The notes under the pieces: generated by a model | What the model was told of the DNA's origin: nothing | What the model saw: only the letters and a program-made list of their open reading frames with translations | The model's database searches: none | Made by a program: the position numbers and the translations under genes | Shown here: positions 18,184 through 28,800 of the stretch, in pieces | Layout of the letters: each line of letters opens with the position of its first letter | How positions within the stretch are numbered: position 1 is the first letter of the stretch | Assembly (NCBI RefSeq): GCF_000766865.1 | Contig: NZ_JNFA01000011.1 | Coordinates: forward strand, 1-64,000 | Length of the DNA stretch: 64,000 nucleotides | Origin: Listeria booriae | GTDB taxonomy: Bacteria; Bacillota; Bacilli; Lactobacillales; Listeriaceae | Direction of reading: 5' to 3'

Positions 18184-20799
18184 CTATCTAAACGGGACAC
18201 TGGTGCGTGATACTTGGGTACTCCCTACGTACAATGCAACCTCCACACGTTGATTGGCCGTAGTCACAAAACCATTGGCATAGATTTGGAAGGTTTTCGT
18301 CGTAGGGGCAAGTGTACCATTTTTAACTACTACGCCGTCCACGAGGAGTGACACTTTCGTAATGGCCTCCAAATTGGTAGCAGTATACGTCCCCGTGATG
18401 TAGCTACCTCCTAGTTGGTATGGCGTAGCGGTGATACTATAACTTCCGCCAGGAGATACAGTGACAGTCGCCCGTTTTAATTCTGTGGTGTTGTTAAACA
18501 AGGCCACTTCCACGCGTTGAGTGGCTGTCGTGACTAAGCCTTTGGCATAGATTTGGAACGTTTTCGTGGCAGGATCAAATGCGCCAATCTTAACTACCAC
18601 ACCGTCGACAAGAAGAACCACTTTGGTGATAGCTTCTAAATCGTTGCCCGTGTAGCTTCCCGTCACGTTATTTGTTCCTAGCTGGTACGCCGTTGGGGTC
18701 AACGTAAAATTGCCGATGACATTCACTGGCGTACGTTTTACTTCGGTCGTTCCGATATACAGGGCCACTTCGACTCGTTGGCGCATGTTCGTCACAAATC
18801 CATTCGCTGCGATTCGGAAGGTATTATCACTCGTATTTAGAGCACCATTTTTGACAACGACACCATCCACGAGAAGCACAGCTTTTGTAATGGCTTCCGT
18901 GTTTAGGCCTGCATAGCTCCCCGTCAAGTTCGCATTACCGATTTGATAGGTAGCTGTGTTTAATGTATATGCATCCGTGACAAAGACGGTTGCCCGTTTC
19001 AGTTCGTTTGTACCGTTAAATAGAGCGACTTCGACACGTTGCTTACTGTTGTTTACGAGACCACCTGCTGCAATTTGGAACGCTTTTGTGGTGTTATTAA
19101 ACGCGCCGTTCTTAACAACTACACCATCGACTAACAAAACTACTTTTGTGATTTGACTCAAATCCGTCCCCGTATACGTTCCCGTTACTAAACTGGTCCC
19201 CAGCTGGTATGTCGCGGGAGTCACCGTATAGCTACCACTCGGTCGTGCTGTGACGGTCACTGGTGCCCGTTTTAATTCGGTATTTCCGTGGAATAACGCA
19301 ACTTCCACACGTTGATTCGTATTAGTAACAAAACCGTTAGCGGCAATTTGGAAGGTTTTCGTCGTATTATTAAATGCACCATTTTTGACGATGACACCAT
19401 CGACTAACAAAACTACTTTAGTTATTTGGCTCAAATCCGTTCCCGTATACGTTCCCGTCACGTTACTGGTCCCCAGCTGGTATGTCGCTGGAGTCACTGT
19501 GTAGCTACCACTCGGTCGTGCTGTGACGGTTACTGGTGCCCGTTTTAATTCGGTATTTCCGTGGAATAACGCAACTTCGACACGCTGATTCGTATTAGTA
19601 ACAAAACCGTTAGCGGCAACTTGGAAGGTTTTCGTCGTATTATTAAATACACCATTTTTGACAATGACGCCATCGACTAGTAGAACCACTTTGGTAATTT
19701 GGTCTAAATCTGTGCCAGCATATGTTCCCGTCACGTTACTCGTGCCGATTTGATACGGTGATGCGGTCAGTGTATAAGGATTTTTCTCGACAGTGATGGG
19801 CGACATATACTCCGTGCCAGCAATAGTTTGGAATACGCGAAGCTTCGTACCCTCTGCTTGTATCGGTATCGTGATGGTATATTTGCCATCCTTATCAGCT
19901 TGCCCCCGACCAAGAACCTGTCCATTTTCTGTTTGCACATGTGTTGGCGTATTCGGAGTTCCCGTTCCAGTCACCTTCGTACTCGCCGCTGTTACAGGAT
20001 TTACTACTTGCGACCAGCCTATTAGTACTTCTTGCGGGTTACCCTCACGTAAATCATACTCCTGGAGGAAAAACTGCTTTGATCCCAGTGGTACAGGCCT
20101 CCAAAATTGGAGCCATATTGAGCCATCTGAAGCGTTTCTCCCCCAATAACCATCATCTTTAATACCAGTAAGTGCACCTGGCATTCCTATTCCCTCAATC
20201 TCGTATTCTGTTATTTTTGTAACAATAAACTTAGGCGGAACAGGTGGCAATGTATACGAAAAATGATACTCAAGCCCTCCCGATTTTACCATGCTTGTTA
20301 GTATAGTACCTGGCCGAACATTCGTAATATCTAAGATATAGCTATGGTCACTACCTGTTTTTCCTTGACTTAAAATAGCGCCAGTCTCTGTTCTGATTTG
20401 TATGTCTGCATCAGCAAAGGTAGACAGAACGAATTCTGTAGACGTACATCTTCGAACTTGTGTCCGATTTCCAACTGTCATTCTGTTCTTAGGCCCCGAC
20501 AAGCCATTCAATTCTTGGTGTATATCAAGCGTTCCATTGTGGGCGACTGGGGCCCTAAGTGAAAACTCACCTGTTTTATCTGCGATTGTATCTGTTGTAT
20601 TGCCTAGATAATCTGTTAGAATAATCTTCGCACCTGGTAAAGCAATACCTTCAATTGGATTATATGACGCAGTAATAATAATTGGATCGTTGATATCTTT
20701 CTGTTGAGCGGCTACTTGATGGGGATTCTGATTTATAATTCCCCACCATATCGCTAATACAGCACTTAATAATACCACTACTTTCAAACATGATTTCAT
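18184..20799 (-). CDS. Secreted protein with six Listeria-type Ig modules, no LPXTG
   Basis: This 871-aa protein has an N-terminal signal peptide (MKSCLKVVVLLSAVLAIWWG). Residues about 35-340 contain Ig-like segments (GMPGALTGIKDDGYWGR; TKVTGTGTPNTPTHVQTENG). Residues about 341-871 are six tandem modules of about 85-91 residues with YQLGTSNVTGTYTGTDLSQI, then TKVVLLVDGVxVKNGAF and QRVEVALFxGxTELKRA. Related but shorter modules end the CotH protein (22872) and the surface protein at 31314. The chain ends VSRTSVPFR: no LPXTG, transmembrane helix or GW repeats. It is therefore either released or held non-covalently, perhaps by the modules themselves. The function is unknown. It is monocistronic and stands divergent from the Mga-like regulator. 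Confidence 0.85.
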   Translation of the reverse strand: MKSCLKVVVLLSAVLAIWWGIINQNPHQVAAQQKDINDPIIITASYNPIEGIALPGAKIILTDYLGNTTDTIADKTGEFSLRAPVAHNGTLDIHQELNGLSGPKNRMTVGNRTQVRRCTSTEFVLSTFADADIQIRTETGAILSQGKTGSDHSYILDITNVRPGTILTSMVKSGGLEYHFSYTLPPVPPKFIVTKITEYEIEGIGMPGALTGIKDDGYWGRNASDGSIWLQFWRPVPLGSKQFFLQEYDLREGNPQEVLIGWSQVVNPVTAASTKVTGTGTPNTPTHVQTENGQVLGRGQADKDGKYTITIPIQAEGTKLRVFQTIAGTEYMSPITVEKNPYTLTASPYQIGTSNVTGTYAGTDLDQITKVVLLVDGVIVKNGVFNNTTKTFQVAANGFVTNTNQRVEVALFHGNTELKRAPVTVTARPSGSYTVTPATYQLGTSNVTGTYTGTDLSQITKVVLLVDGVIVKNGAFNNTTKTFQIAANGFVTNTNQRVEVALFHGNTELKRAPVTVTARPSGSYTVTPATYQLGTSLVTGTYTGTDLSQITKVVLLVDGVVVKNGAFNNTTKAFQIAAGGLVNNSKQRVEVALFNGTNELKRATVFVTDAYTLNTATYQIGNANLTGSYAGLNTEAITKAVLLVDGVVVKNGALNTSDNTFRIAANGFVTNMRQRVEVALYIGTTEVKRTPVNVIGNFTLTPTAYQLGTNNVTGSYTGNDLEAITKVVLLVDGVVVKIGAFDPATKTFQIYAKGLVTTATQRVEVALFNNTTELKRATVTVSPGGSYSITATPYQLGGSYITGTYTATNLEAITKVSLLVDGVVVKNGTLAPTTKTFQIYANGFVTTANQRVEVALYVGSTQVSRTSVPFR
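18190..19790 (-). repeat. Six tandem Ig-module coding repeats
   Basis: Six in-frame units of about 255-273 bp encode the Ig modules of the protein at 18184-20799. The three most upstream units (roughly 18970-19790) are nearly identical at DNA level; two equivalent points at 19351 and 19624 are 273 bp apart. The downstream units are more diverged, so recent duplication or gene conversion acted on the N-terminal end of the array. Confidence 0.8.
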
Positions 20800-20909
20800 T
20801 TTTTCTTCACCCTTTCTTTTTCATCTTACGTAGTTCTTCCAAATTATACTATGTATGGCTGACTATTGCTGTAGACATAATATGAATTATCGGCATCTAA
20901 AAAGCTCAA

Positions 20910-20923
20910 AGAAAACGCTTTCT
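20910..20923. promoter_or_regulatory. cre-like box between the Ig-module gene and the Mga-like gene
   Basis: AGAAAACGCTTTCT matches the CcpA consensus TGWAANCGNTNWCA at 12 of 14 positions, failing at the two outer positions. It lies in the 216-bp divergent region, 111 bp from the minus-strand start and 93 bp from the plus-strand start, so either gene could be under catabolite control. Confidence 0.45.
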
Positions 20924-20956
20924 ATTCATCCTAAGCCAATGATTAGCGATTCAAAT

Positions 20957-20985
20957 TTGACCCCACAGAAAAATTTCATTAGGAT
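20957..20985 (+). promoter_or_regulatory. Promoter of the Mga-like regulator
   Basis: TTGACC (20957-20962), a 17-bp spacer and TAGGAT (20980-20985) precede the ATG at 21016. The -35 is near consensus and the -10 is weak. Confidence 0.45.
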
Positions 20986-21015
20986 AGAGTTAAGTAACTA
21001 GGGGAGGTTTTACAA

Positions 21016-22476
21016 ATGAAAAATATTATTCCCGCATCGGAGTATCGTCGGCTAAAGTTGCTGAACTTGCTGTTTTTCGCGGAGTCGCCAATCCCTAAGA
21101 AAGAAGCGGCGAACTTTGTGGAATGCTCCATCAATACGCTCAACGCCGACATCGAGACGCTTAATACGGCCATTCCGGATGATATCGCTCACGTAGATGA
21201 AATTGACCGAAAACTCACACTACGAGCTGCCACTAGAATTAATTTTGATTATTTAACGGCGTTCATGATTTCTACTAGCCATCTTTTTCAACTCGCGCTA
21301 TCGGCATTCAACGAAGAAAACCAAACGATTTCAGAATGGGCGGAAAAAAATTTCGTGAGCCGCTCGACTTTTTATGTGAAATTGGCAGAAGTGGATACGT
21401 TTTTATCTCGTAATGGGCTTATTCTTAACACGACACCGCTTGAGATTCAGGGGAATGAAATCAATGTGCGTGTTTTCTACTACCACCTATTTAGTAAGTG
21501 TTATCCGTATTCTGGCTGGGTTATTGATGATTTCGGTTTTGAAACGCCCATCAATGCCTTTATACAAAAATTCGAAAAAAGCTTAAATATCTTCTTTTCA
21601 CTTAGCGCTAGGACGGAATATGCGATTGCCATTGCAGTTACTTTAAAAAGGATTAAACAAGGGCATCCCGTTCGAGTCAGTGATGAGAATATGCAGTTTT
21701 GGCATGATGTGTATACGTATCATAATGTGACGGAAATGGATTTTAGTGACTTGGAAGATGCACTTGGGGAACCGCTTAGTCAGGAAGAACGTTATTTATT
21801 AATAATCATTAGCGCACTCAGCTACTTCACGTATGTGAATCACGAGCAGATGACGCTGCGCCTTTCCTATACAGAGAAATATCAACGGATTCGGCTTCAT
21901 TTAGTCGAGGAGCTTCTGACCATTGTGGACGAACGCATTTCTGACACACTTGTTTTAAAAACGACTCTTGTTGACTATTTCGCACGGTTTTACTTTGTTC
22001 GAAAAACCAGTCTACTTCTGGATGTCGATTCCTTCACAAAAAAGTTCGTTCCTGACTCTATAGATAAGCAAAAGATCATTTCTACCTTGCAAAAATACGA
22101 ATCGGTGCCAGATTATAGTTTTATTAAAGCTAATATGGATGTTATTGCGACGTATATTCATGATTTGTTCACTGCCGCGTTGATGATGGAAAGTTACACG
22201 AGTTCCCTTCATATTAAAATTATTGCTAAAAAAGGCTTCATGTGGGAAGAATTCTTGAAAGCTGAGATTCGCCGTCACTATTCGGAAGATTTCATCGTTT
22301 TTTGTGATGAACTCAATCCCAAAGAGCACTGGGCACAACATGATTTTATTATTAGCGATTTTCCGTTGCCCGAAGTTACCGATGTCGATGTCCTCGTTTG
22401 GCACATGCCACCGACCAAACGCGATCTGGCAGATTTAGATATGATTGTACGTGCGAAATATGGAACAATAGAATAA
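21016..22476 (+). CDS. Mga/AtxA-like PRD-type virulence regulator
   Basis: This 486-aa protein has two N-terminal helix-turn-helix regions (about 10-65, EYRRLKLLNLLFF and the NTLNADIETL recognition segment; and about 95-150, ISEWAEKNFVSRSTFYVKL). These precede a long PRD-like helical centre and a C-terminal EIIB-like fold (about 405-480). The length and order match the Mga family (M-protein activator; AtxA in Bacillus anthracis), whose activity can respond to phosphotransferase-system state. The ATG follows AGGGGAGGTTTTACAA. A terminator and then the CotH gene follow on the same strand, making this regulator a good candidate to control the adjacent surface-protein genes. Confidence 0.82.
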   Translation: MKNIIPASEYRRLKLLNLLFFAESPIPKKEAANFVECSINTLNADIETLNTAIPDDIAHVDEIDRKLTLRAATRINFDYLTAFMISTSHLFQLALSAFNEENQTISEWAEKNFVSRSTFYVKLAEVDTFLSRNGLILNTTPLEIQGNEINVRVFYYHLFSKCYPYSGWVIDDFGFETPINAFIQKFEKSLNIFFSLSARTEYAIAIAVTLKRIKQGHPVRVSDENMQFWHDVYTYHNVTEMDFSDLEDALGEPLSQEERYLLIIISALSYFTYVNHEQMTLRLSYTEKYQRIRLHLVEELLTIVDERISDTLVLKTTLVDYFARFYFVRKTSLLLDVDSFTKKFVPDSIDKQKIISTLQKYESVPDYSFIKANMDVIATYIHDLFTAALMMESYTSSLHIKIIAKKGFMWEEFLKAEIRRHYSEDFIVFCDELNPKEHWAQHDFIISDFPLPEVTDVDVLVWHMPPTKRDLADLDMIVRAKYGTIE

Positions 22477-22484
22477 AAAACAGG

Positions 22485-22520
22485 ATGCAGCTTTCGTTTA
22501 AGACGGGAGCTGTATTTTTA
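22485..22520 (+). terminator. Terminator of the Mga-like gene
   Basis: ATGCAGCT and AGCTGTAT form an 8-bp stem (one G-U pair) around a 15-base loop, followed by TATTTTTA. It lies just after the stop codon at 22476. The rest of the 395-bp gap to the CotH gene holds no long ORF; a G-rich stretch at about 22615-22690 may fold but matches no riboswitch I know. Confidence 0.65.
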
Positions 22521-22822
22521 ATGCATAAATATACATGTTCTCGTTTGCATTTTTTAGATGGCAGTTTTGTGAACGTCTAAAATACTTGTTTAAAATCCTT
22601 CGATATTTTAATGACTTGTAGGGGCTCTGAGGGTAAGATAAAGGTAGGCAAAGAAATCCGAAAGAGGTGAAAGATTCCCTGTACAAAAGCAAGCCTCCCG
22701 CGCAATCACCACGCCCTATCCCCTGTTAGACTGTGCAAAAACCACACCGATACTATTATTCCAAAACAGCCAATGAAATGCAAAAACAAAACGTAAACAA
22801 GTTCACATCAGAAAAGGAGGAC

Positions 22823-22840
22823 ATGACTACTACCACATAA
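22823..22840 (+). CDS. Possible five-codon leader peptide (MTTTT)
   Basis: The strongest ribosome site upstream of the CotH gene, AAAAGGAGGAC, leads to ATG ACT ACT ACC ACA TAA instead of to the CotH ATG 32 bases further on. It could be a leader peptide allowing reinitiation at 22872, or a relic of an older start region. There is no conservation evidence in this window. Confidence 0.35.
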   Translation: MTTTT

Positions 22841-22858
22841 TATTTATGCATAAGTAGT

Positions 22859-22864
22859 TATAAT
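22859..22864 (+). promoter_or_regulatory. -10 box seven bases before the CotH start codon
   Basis: TATAAT at 22859-22864 is followed by TTAAAAC and then the ATG at 22872, so a transcript from it would begin at or next to the start codon. No good -35 is visible 17 bp upstream. A perfect TTATGCATAA palindrome (22844-22853) occupies the spacer region. Confidence 0.4.
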
Positions 22865-22871
22865 TTAAAAC

Positions 22872-25800
22872 ATGAAGAAACGCAAAAATTTTAAAATGAA
22901 AGCTTTATCCTTGGCAATGATTTTTTCTCTAGTATTACCGAACTCTATTGGAAACCTCGTTTATGCCGCAGAGTCCCTCACTACTATACCCACGGAACAA
23001 ACCACAAATACAGAGAAAAATTTCGCATTAAAGAAAGAATCCATGATTAAAACTAGTGCTGATGATGCCGAAGTTTCGAGTACAGCGGTCAATTTAACGA
23101 GTACAGGACTGGATTTACACGGTCCAGCCGCGACGGTACAAGGAACGTATCTACGTTTCACTGGCCTTGAATTACCGGCAGACGCCAAAATCACGAATGC
23201 TTATCTTTCGTTTACGGTACGCGATGCTTCAACGGCTGCGCAATCTACAATGCTTAATATTACAGGGGAACTTGGAACGCAAGCCGCTTTTGCAAGTACG
23301 GTCGCTTCTTTTACAAGTCGAACTTTTACAAATGCAGCAGTAAGTATGGCAACACCGGCTGTCGCAGCAAATAGTATTTTTAACACGAATGATTTGACTT
23401 CTGTTATTAATGAAATGCGAGCTAATACGGCAGATCTTAAAGATTATGTTTTTAAAATTAATGGGAACGGCGTTGGTTCATTCGTCATGCGCTCTTTCGA
23501 TTCCAGCGCGACAATGGCGCCAAAACTAGTGATTGAATACACTTCTACATCAGGTGATTACGCGGCTAGTATTAGCAACACTTCTGATGACGCGGAAGAA
23601 CGTGGCACAGCCAATGCGATCGACTTAAATACGGAAATGGAAATCGGTGGTTACACGTCAACAACATTGACACCGGCTAACAAAGAAATTTCAGCCTTCC
23701 GTTTTGGCAATGTAACACTTCCTGAAAACGCAAAAATTGAAGACGCTTATTTAGAATTCACAACAAAGGCAGTTACGGCAAATCGTAGCGCTAATCTCGC
23801 TATTTCTGCTGAATTAGGCAATCCCGCAACGTATGCCAGCACTGCTGGTAATATTAGTGGTCGTAATTATACGGCTTCCGCGGTGAAGTACGAGCAGCCT
23901 TCTTTCACGACAGCATCACAAACCGTTAGAACGCCGAACTTAAAAAACATCATTGACGAAACGCGCTTAATGGGTTGGCAAAACGGTAACGCGATGGCAT
24001 TCAAAGTGGACGGTGACAACTATATTGGTAGCGTGTATCAAGGCGGTTCAGCCGCAGCGTATCAGCCACGACTTATCATTAAGTACACGTACAGCGAAAA
24101 AGACGCCATCGCAAGCGAAGTCACAAAAGATCCTGCATTAATGAAAAACCTATTTATCAACGAAGTCGCAAGTATGGGGACGGACAACCAGAAAGACGGC
24201 TGGATTGAAATTTTTAATAACAACGACGAAGCAGTATTTTTTGAAAAAGACGTTTTCCTATCTGATGATGCTGGCAATTTAGGCAAATCCGAGTTGAAAA
24301 ACCTTTATATCCCTGCAAAAGGTTACCGCGTAGTGAAAGCTGACGGGACGCAAAACAATGCTTCTGTGAACTTCACGTTAGGCGACCGCGACGCGACGCT
24401 TTATTTAGCAACAAAATACGATAACACGCTTCACAAAATCGATACGTTCGCCGCGAAGAAAATGGCGTTCAATGAAACAAACGGCCGTTTTAACGATGCA
24501 GATAGCCATCTTGTTTCCTACAACGTCGGCACGTACGAGAAATCCAACAACGACGCAACACCAATTGTTCGCATCACGCCTAGTCAAGCGCCTGGCATGT
24601 ACAAAGAAAGTTTCAACTTGACGCTAAACACGGATTCTATCAACACGATTAAATACACACTAGACGGTTCCACACCGAGCGAAACAAACGGCACGACATA
24701 CACGAAAGCAATTACGATTGACAAAAACACCACAGTAAAAGCTTACGCCTACAACGCAAAACAAAATAGCGGCGTACAATCATATTTCTACGCCATCCGC
24801 GAAGATGCTGAAAACATCCCGCTTGCCACAAAAGAATTTAGCGTCAAAACAAGCGCAGACGACGCCAAAGTAACAGCCACGACGGTCAATTTGACAAGTA
24901 CTGGTCTTGAGTTACAAGGAACGTTAAGCAACGTCGCACAAGATTCTTATGTTCGTTTTGCCGATGTTACTATTCCGGAAGACGCCGTGATTAGTAAAGC
25001 ATATCTTGTTTTCACAGCACGCGACGCTTCAACAACCGCAACGAATTTGACGATTTCAGGTGAACTTGGTAAAGGTGATATTTTCACAAGCACAGTCGCT
25101 TCTTTCACAAACCGCCAATTCACAAATCAAACCGTGAAAACAACGACACCATCGAAAGTTGCTATTAACGATGTCTTAAACAGCGAAGACTTAACACCAG
25201 TCGTTAACGAGATGCGTTCAGCAAATCCAGACGCTAATAATCTTGTTTTCAAAATCAGTGGTGACAAAACAGGATCATACATTGCGCGCTCTTATGATTC
25301 TAGCCCTGCCATGGCTCCGAAATTAGTTTTAGAATATTACTCCGGTTCTGGTGATTTTGCTGGAAAAGTAGCAGCATACACAGATGACGCCGAAGAGTAC
25401 GGCACAGCAAAAGCAATAAACTTGAATGCTAATTTAAGTATCGGCGGCTACTACTCCACAACATTGACTCCCACTTACAAAGACACATCCGCTTTCCGCT
25501 TTCTGAACGTCAACATCCCAGAAGGTGCTGAAATCGAAGACGCGTACATGGAGTTCACAACGTATAACACAAATGCTAGTAAAATTAGCTCCAACATGGA
25601 AATCCGTTCAGAATTTGGAGATCCTGCAGGTTACACAACAACAGCAGGCAATATCACTTCACGTAACTACAGCAGCATGGTCGTTAAATACAGCCAACCA
25701 GCATTCGCCGCTAGTAACCAAATCGTTCGTACAGCCAACCTAAAAGACATCATTGATGAAAATCGCCTCGCCGGCTGGAAAAATGGACAAGGAATGGCCT

Positions 25801-28800
25801 TCCGCGTTGATGGCGACAACTATATCGGTAGCGTTTATCAAGGTGGAACTGCCCAAGCTGCCCGACTTATTATCAAATACAAAAACAACAACAAAGGCGC
25901 AAACATCACAAACGCACTTGCAACACCAGACAAAATCAAAAACGTCTACATCAACGAATTATCGTCTGAAGGTACTGCCAACTCTAAAGCAGCATGGATT
26001 GAACTTTACAATGACAACGATGTTCCAGTCGTTCTAGGAAAAGGCACGTACATCACAGACAAATCGAAGACACTAGACAAATTCGAGTTTTCAAACCTTG
26101 TTATTCCGGCAAAAGGATACCGTATTTTGTATTCCGACAAAGCCCCAGAACTCGGCAATGACCACTTAAGTTTTGAAATTGGTGGTAGCGGTGACGTTAT
26201 TTTATCCGCAAAAGTCGGTTCTGACATGAAAACAATCGACTCCATCAAATACACGAAACAAGCTTACAATCAATCATTCGGGCGTAAACCAGACGCTAGC
26301 AAGAATTTAACGCTATTTAGCTCCGATACATTCGGCAAAACAAATAACGTCGGTCAAACAAACTACCCGCTCCAATTCAGCAAAGAACGCGGCGTATATG
26401 ACACTGGCTTCACATTAAGCTTAAGCTCCAATGCAGGCACAACTATCAAATACACCCTAGACGGAAGCGATCCAACAGGAACCAAGGCGCTAACTTACAC
26501 AGGCCCACTCACAATTAGCAAAACAACTATCGTCAAAGCCTACGCTTATGATGCAGACGGTAATTCCGGTGTTATTTCAAGCAGTTACATCTTACGCGAC
26601 AACTACAAAAATGAAATTCCAGTCGGCTACCAATGGCAATTTAAAAACACTATCACAAGTGATGAATATGCCGCAGCTATCGATGATTTCCCAATCGTAT
26701 CTGTAACTGGTAATGTAGCAACGCTAGACGCTATTAACTACGCAACCGGCACATTCGAATTTCTAGATACACACACAAACAGCGGTGGCACGAACTACTT
26801 TAGCTATTCCGGAGCTAAAAAATTCGGACAAGTCAGCTCAGGTCAGTTTAACTCAGGCGTTGCCGTGAAATTCCACCGCGATTTCGGTGCCAAAAAAGCA
26901 AAATATAACTTCTTTGATCCAACACCAGGTGAAGCCTTCCCAGTCGTAGGCAAGTTCAGTAAATTAGAACTAAAAGAAGGTCAAGACGGCCCGCAAAATG
27001 ACATTTACAATCTTGGCTACAATCGTTATGACGAAACCGTAACAGACACATTAGCACAACAAATGAACAAAATCGCACTGCACACGAAATACGTACAATA
27101 CTTCTATAACGGTCAATACATGGGCGTTAAAACAATGCGTGAAGACTTCGGACAAAACATGTTTGAAGAATACTTCGGCGACAGCGATGACGACTATACA
27201 AAAATACGTTTCCAAGATGATTATTTCGCTCCAGGAAATGTCGAAGCCGGCGACGGTGACGCAGCCATTTTGACAAAAGTAAAAGCTTTAGCAACTGCGA
27301 AAAACTTGCAAGAATTTAAGAAATACGTAGACATCGAAGACCTTATTAAAACGCAGATTCTCTTCATGTTCATCGACACAGAACGCGAAGTTGATGCAGT
27401 CGTTTCTAATGATATTGCAAACGGCAATGGTGTCAAAATGAAATTCAACATCAATGACACAGACGGCGCTTTCTATAATAACGGCGGAACTGGAACAAGT
27501 TCTTCAGCCCTAGCAGGTGGCGGTGGAACATACCGCTTCAAATGGAATTCAGACACCATATCCAGAAACGGTGCCGGCGGATTCTTCGGTAGTTTTTCAG
27601 GAAACAGTACCGTACCAACAGCTGGAAATCTAGAATTCAAAACACTTGTCAAAGACCAAGTCTTGCAACAAATCGGACCTGCAAGTGGTGATTTCGCAGG
27701 CGCTGACGGTGCACCATTATCTGTTGCGAACGTAAGACAACTCATTTTAGACAATCAAAAAGAACTAGACGCAGCTTACAAAGTAGATGCCGCATTCATG
27801 GGCGCACGAAGCACAATGTATAAAGACTGGCTAACACTACAAACAAAAGTACAAAACCAAGTTCCCGATCGCGTGAAATTCTCTCTAGACATGTGGACAA
27901 AATACGGCATGGCACACACACTTCAAAACGTCAATGTCCTAAAAACAGGCACAGGCGTAACACTCGAAAATCCAAATGCCAACACCGACGTTTACTACAC
28001 AACAGACGGTAGCGATCCAATGGGTGCAGACGGCGTCATCTCAAGCAAAGCCGTGAAATACACACCAGGAACCGTTTTAAGCAAAACAACACCGTTAACA
28101 ATGCGTGCTTTCACAACAAACAACTGGGGTCCAATCAGCGACAATACAAAAGCAGCCGAAGATGCCCAAACCGAAGACACAGCAACAAAAGCCGTTTCTG
28201 AACTATTCACAGATAACAACCCAGATTCTGATTCACTAAAAGCTGCAACGGATCAAAAAGCCCTTGACGCAGCACAAAAAGCAGTCGATGCCGTTCAAGA
28301 CACAACAGCCAAAGCAGCATTGCAAACACAGCTAAACAAAGCCAAAGAACTTTTTGCCAATAAAACAAGTGGTAGCATTACAACGAACGACTTTACAATT
28401 GGTACAGACAGCTATGTGAAAGGAACCTATGCTGGCGATGTGGCTAAGCTTGCACTCGAAGTAAATGGTGCACTGCTACAAATCATCACAGCAACCGGCA
28501 GCCCCTACCAATACTACGCCAAAGGCAAAATCAACGCGGCAACGGACACAGTCTACATGATTGCCTATGATACAAAAGGCACACAACTACAAAAAACAAA
28601 AGTCAATGTCCTAAAACCAGCAAGCGGTCAACTAACACCAAACGTTTTCTATCTCGGTAAAGATAACTATGTCACAGGCCTATTCACGGGCGATATCGCC
28701 AAAATCAGCTTGACGGTAAACGGAGTTGAAGGCACAAAAATCATCGCTTCAGCTTCAGAAATTAAATACTACGCCAACAACGTGATTCGCAACTTAACTG

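Noticed and set aside
22615-22700. Cyclic-di-GMP or other known riboswitch before the CotH gene
   Set aside because: The stretch has a GAAA-type loop and G-rich runs, but the conserved cores of the c-di-GMP and c-di-AMP aptamers that I know are not present.
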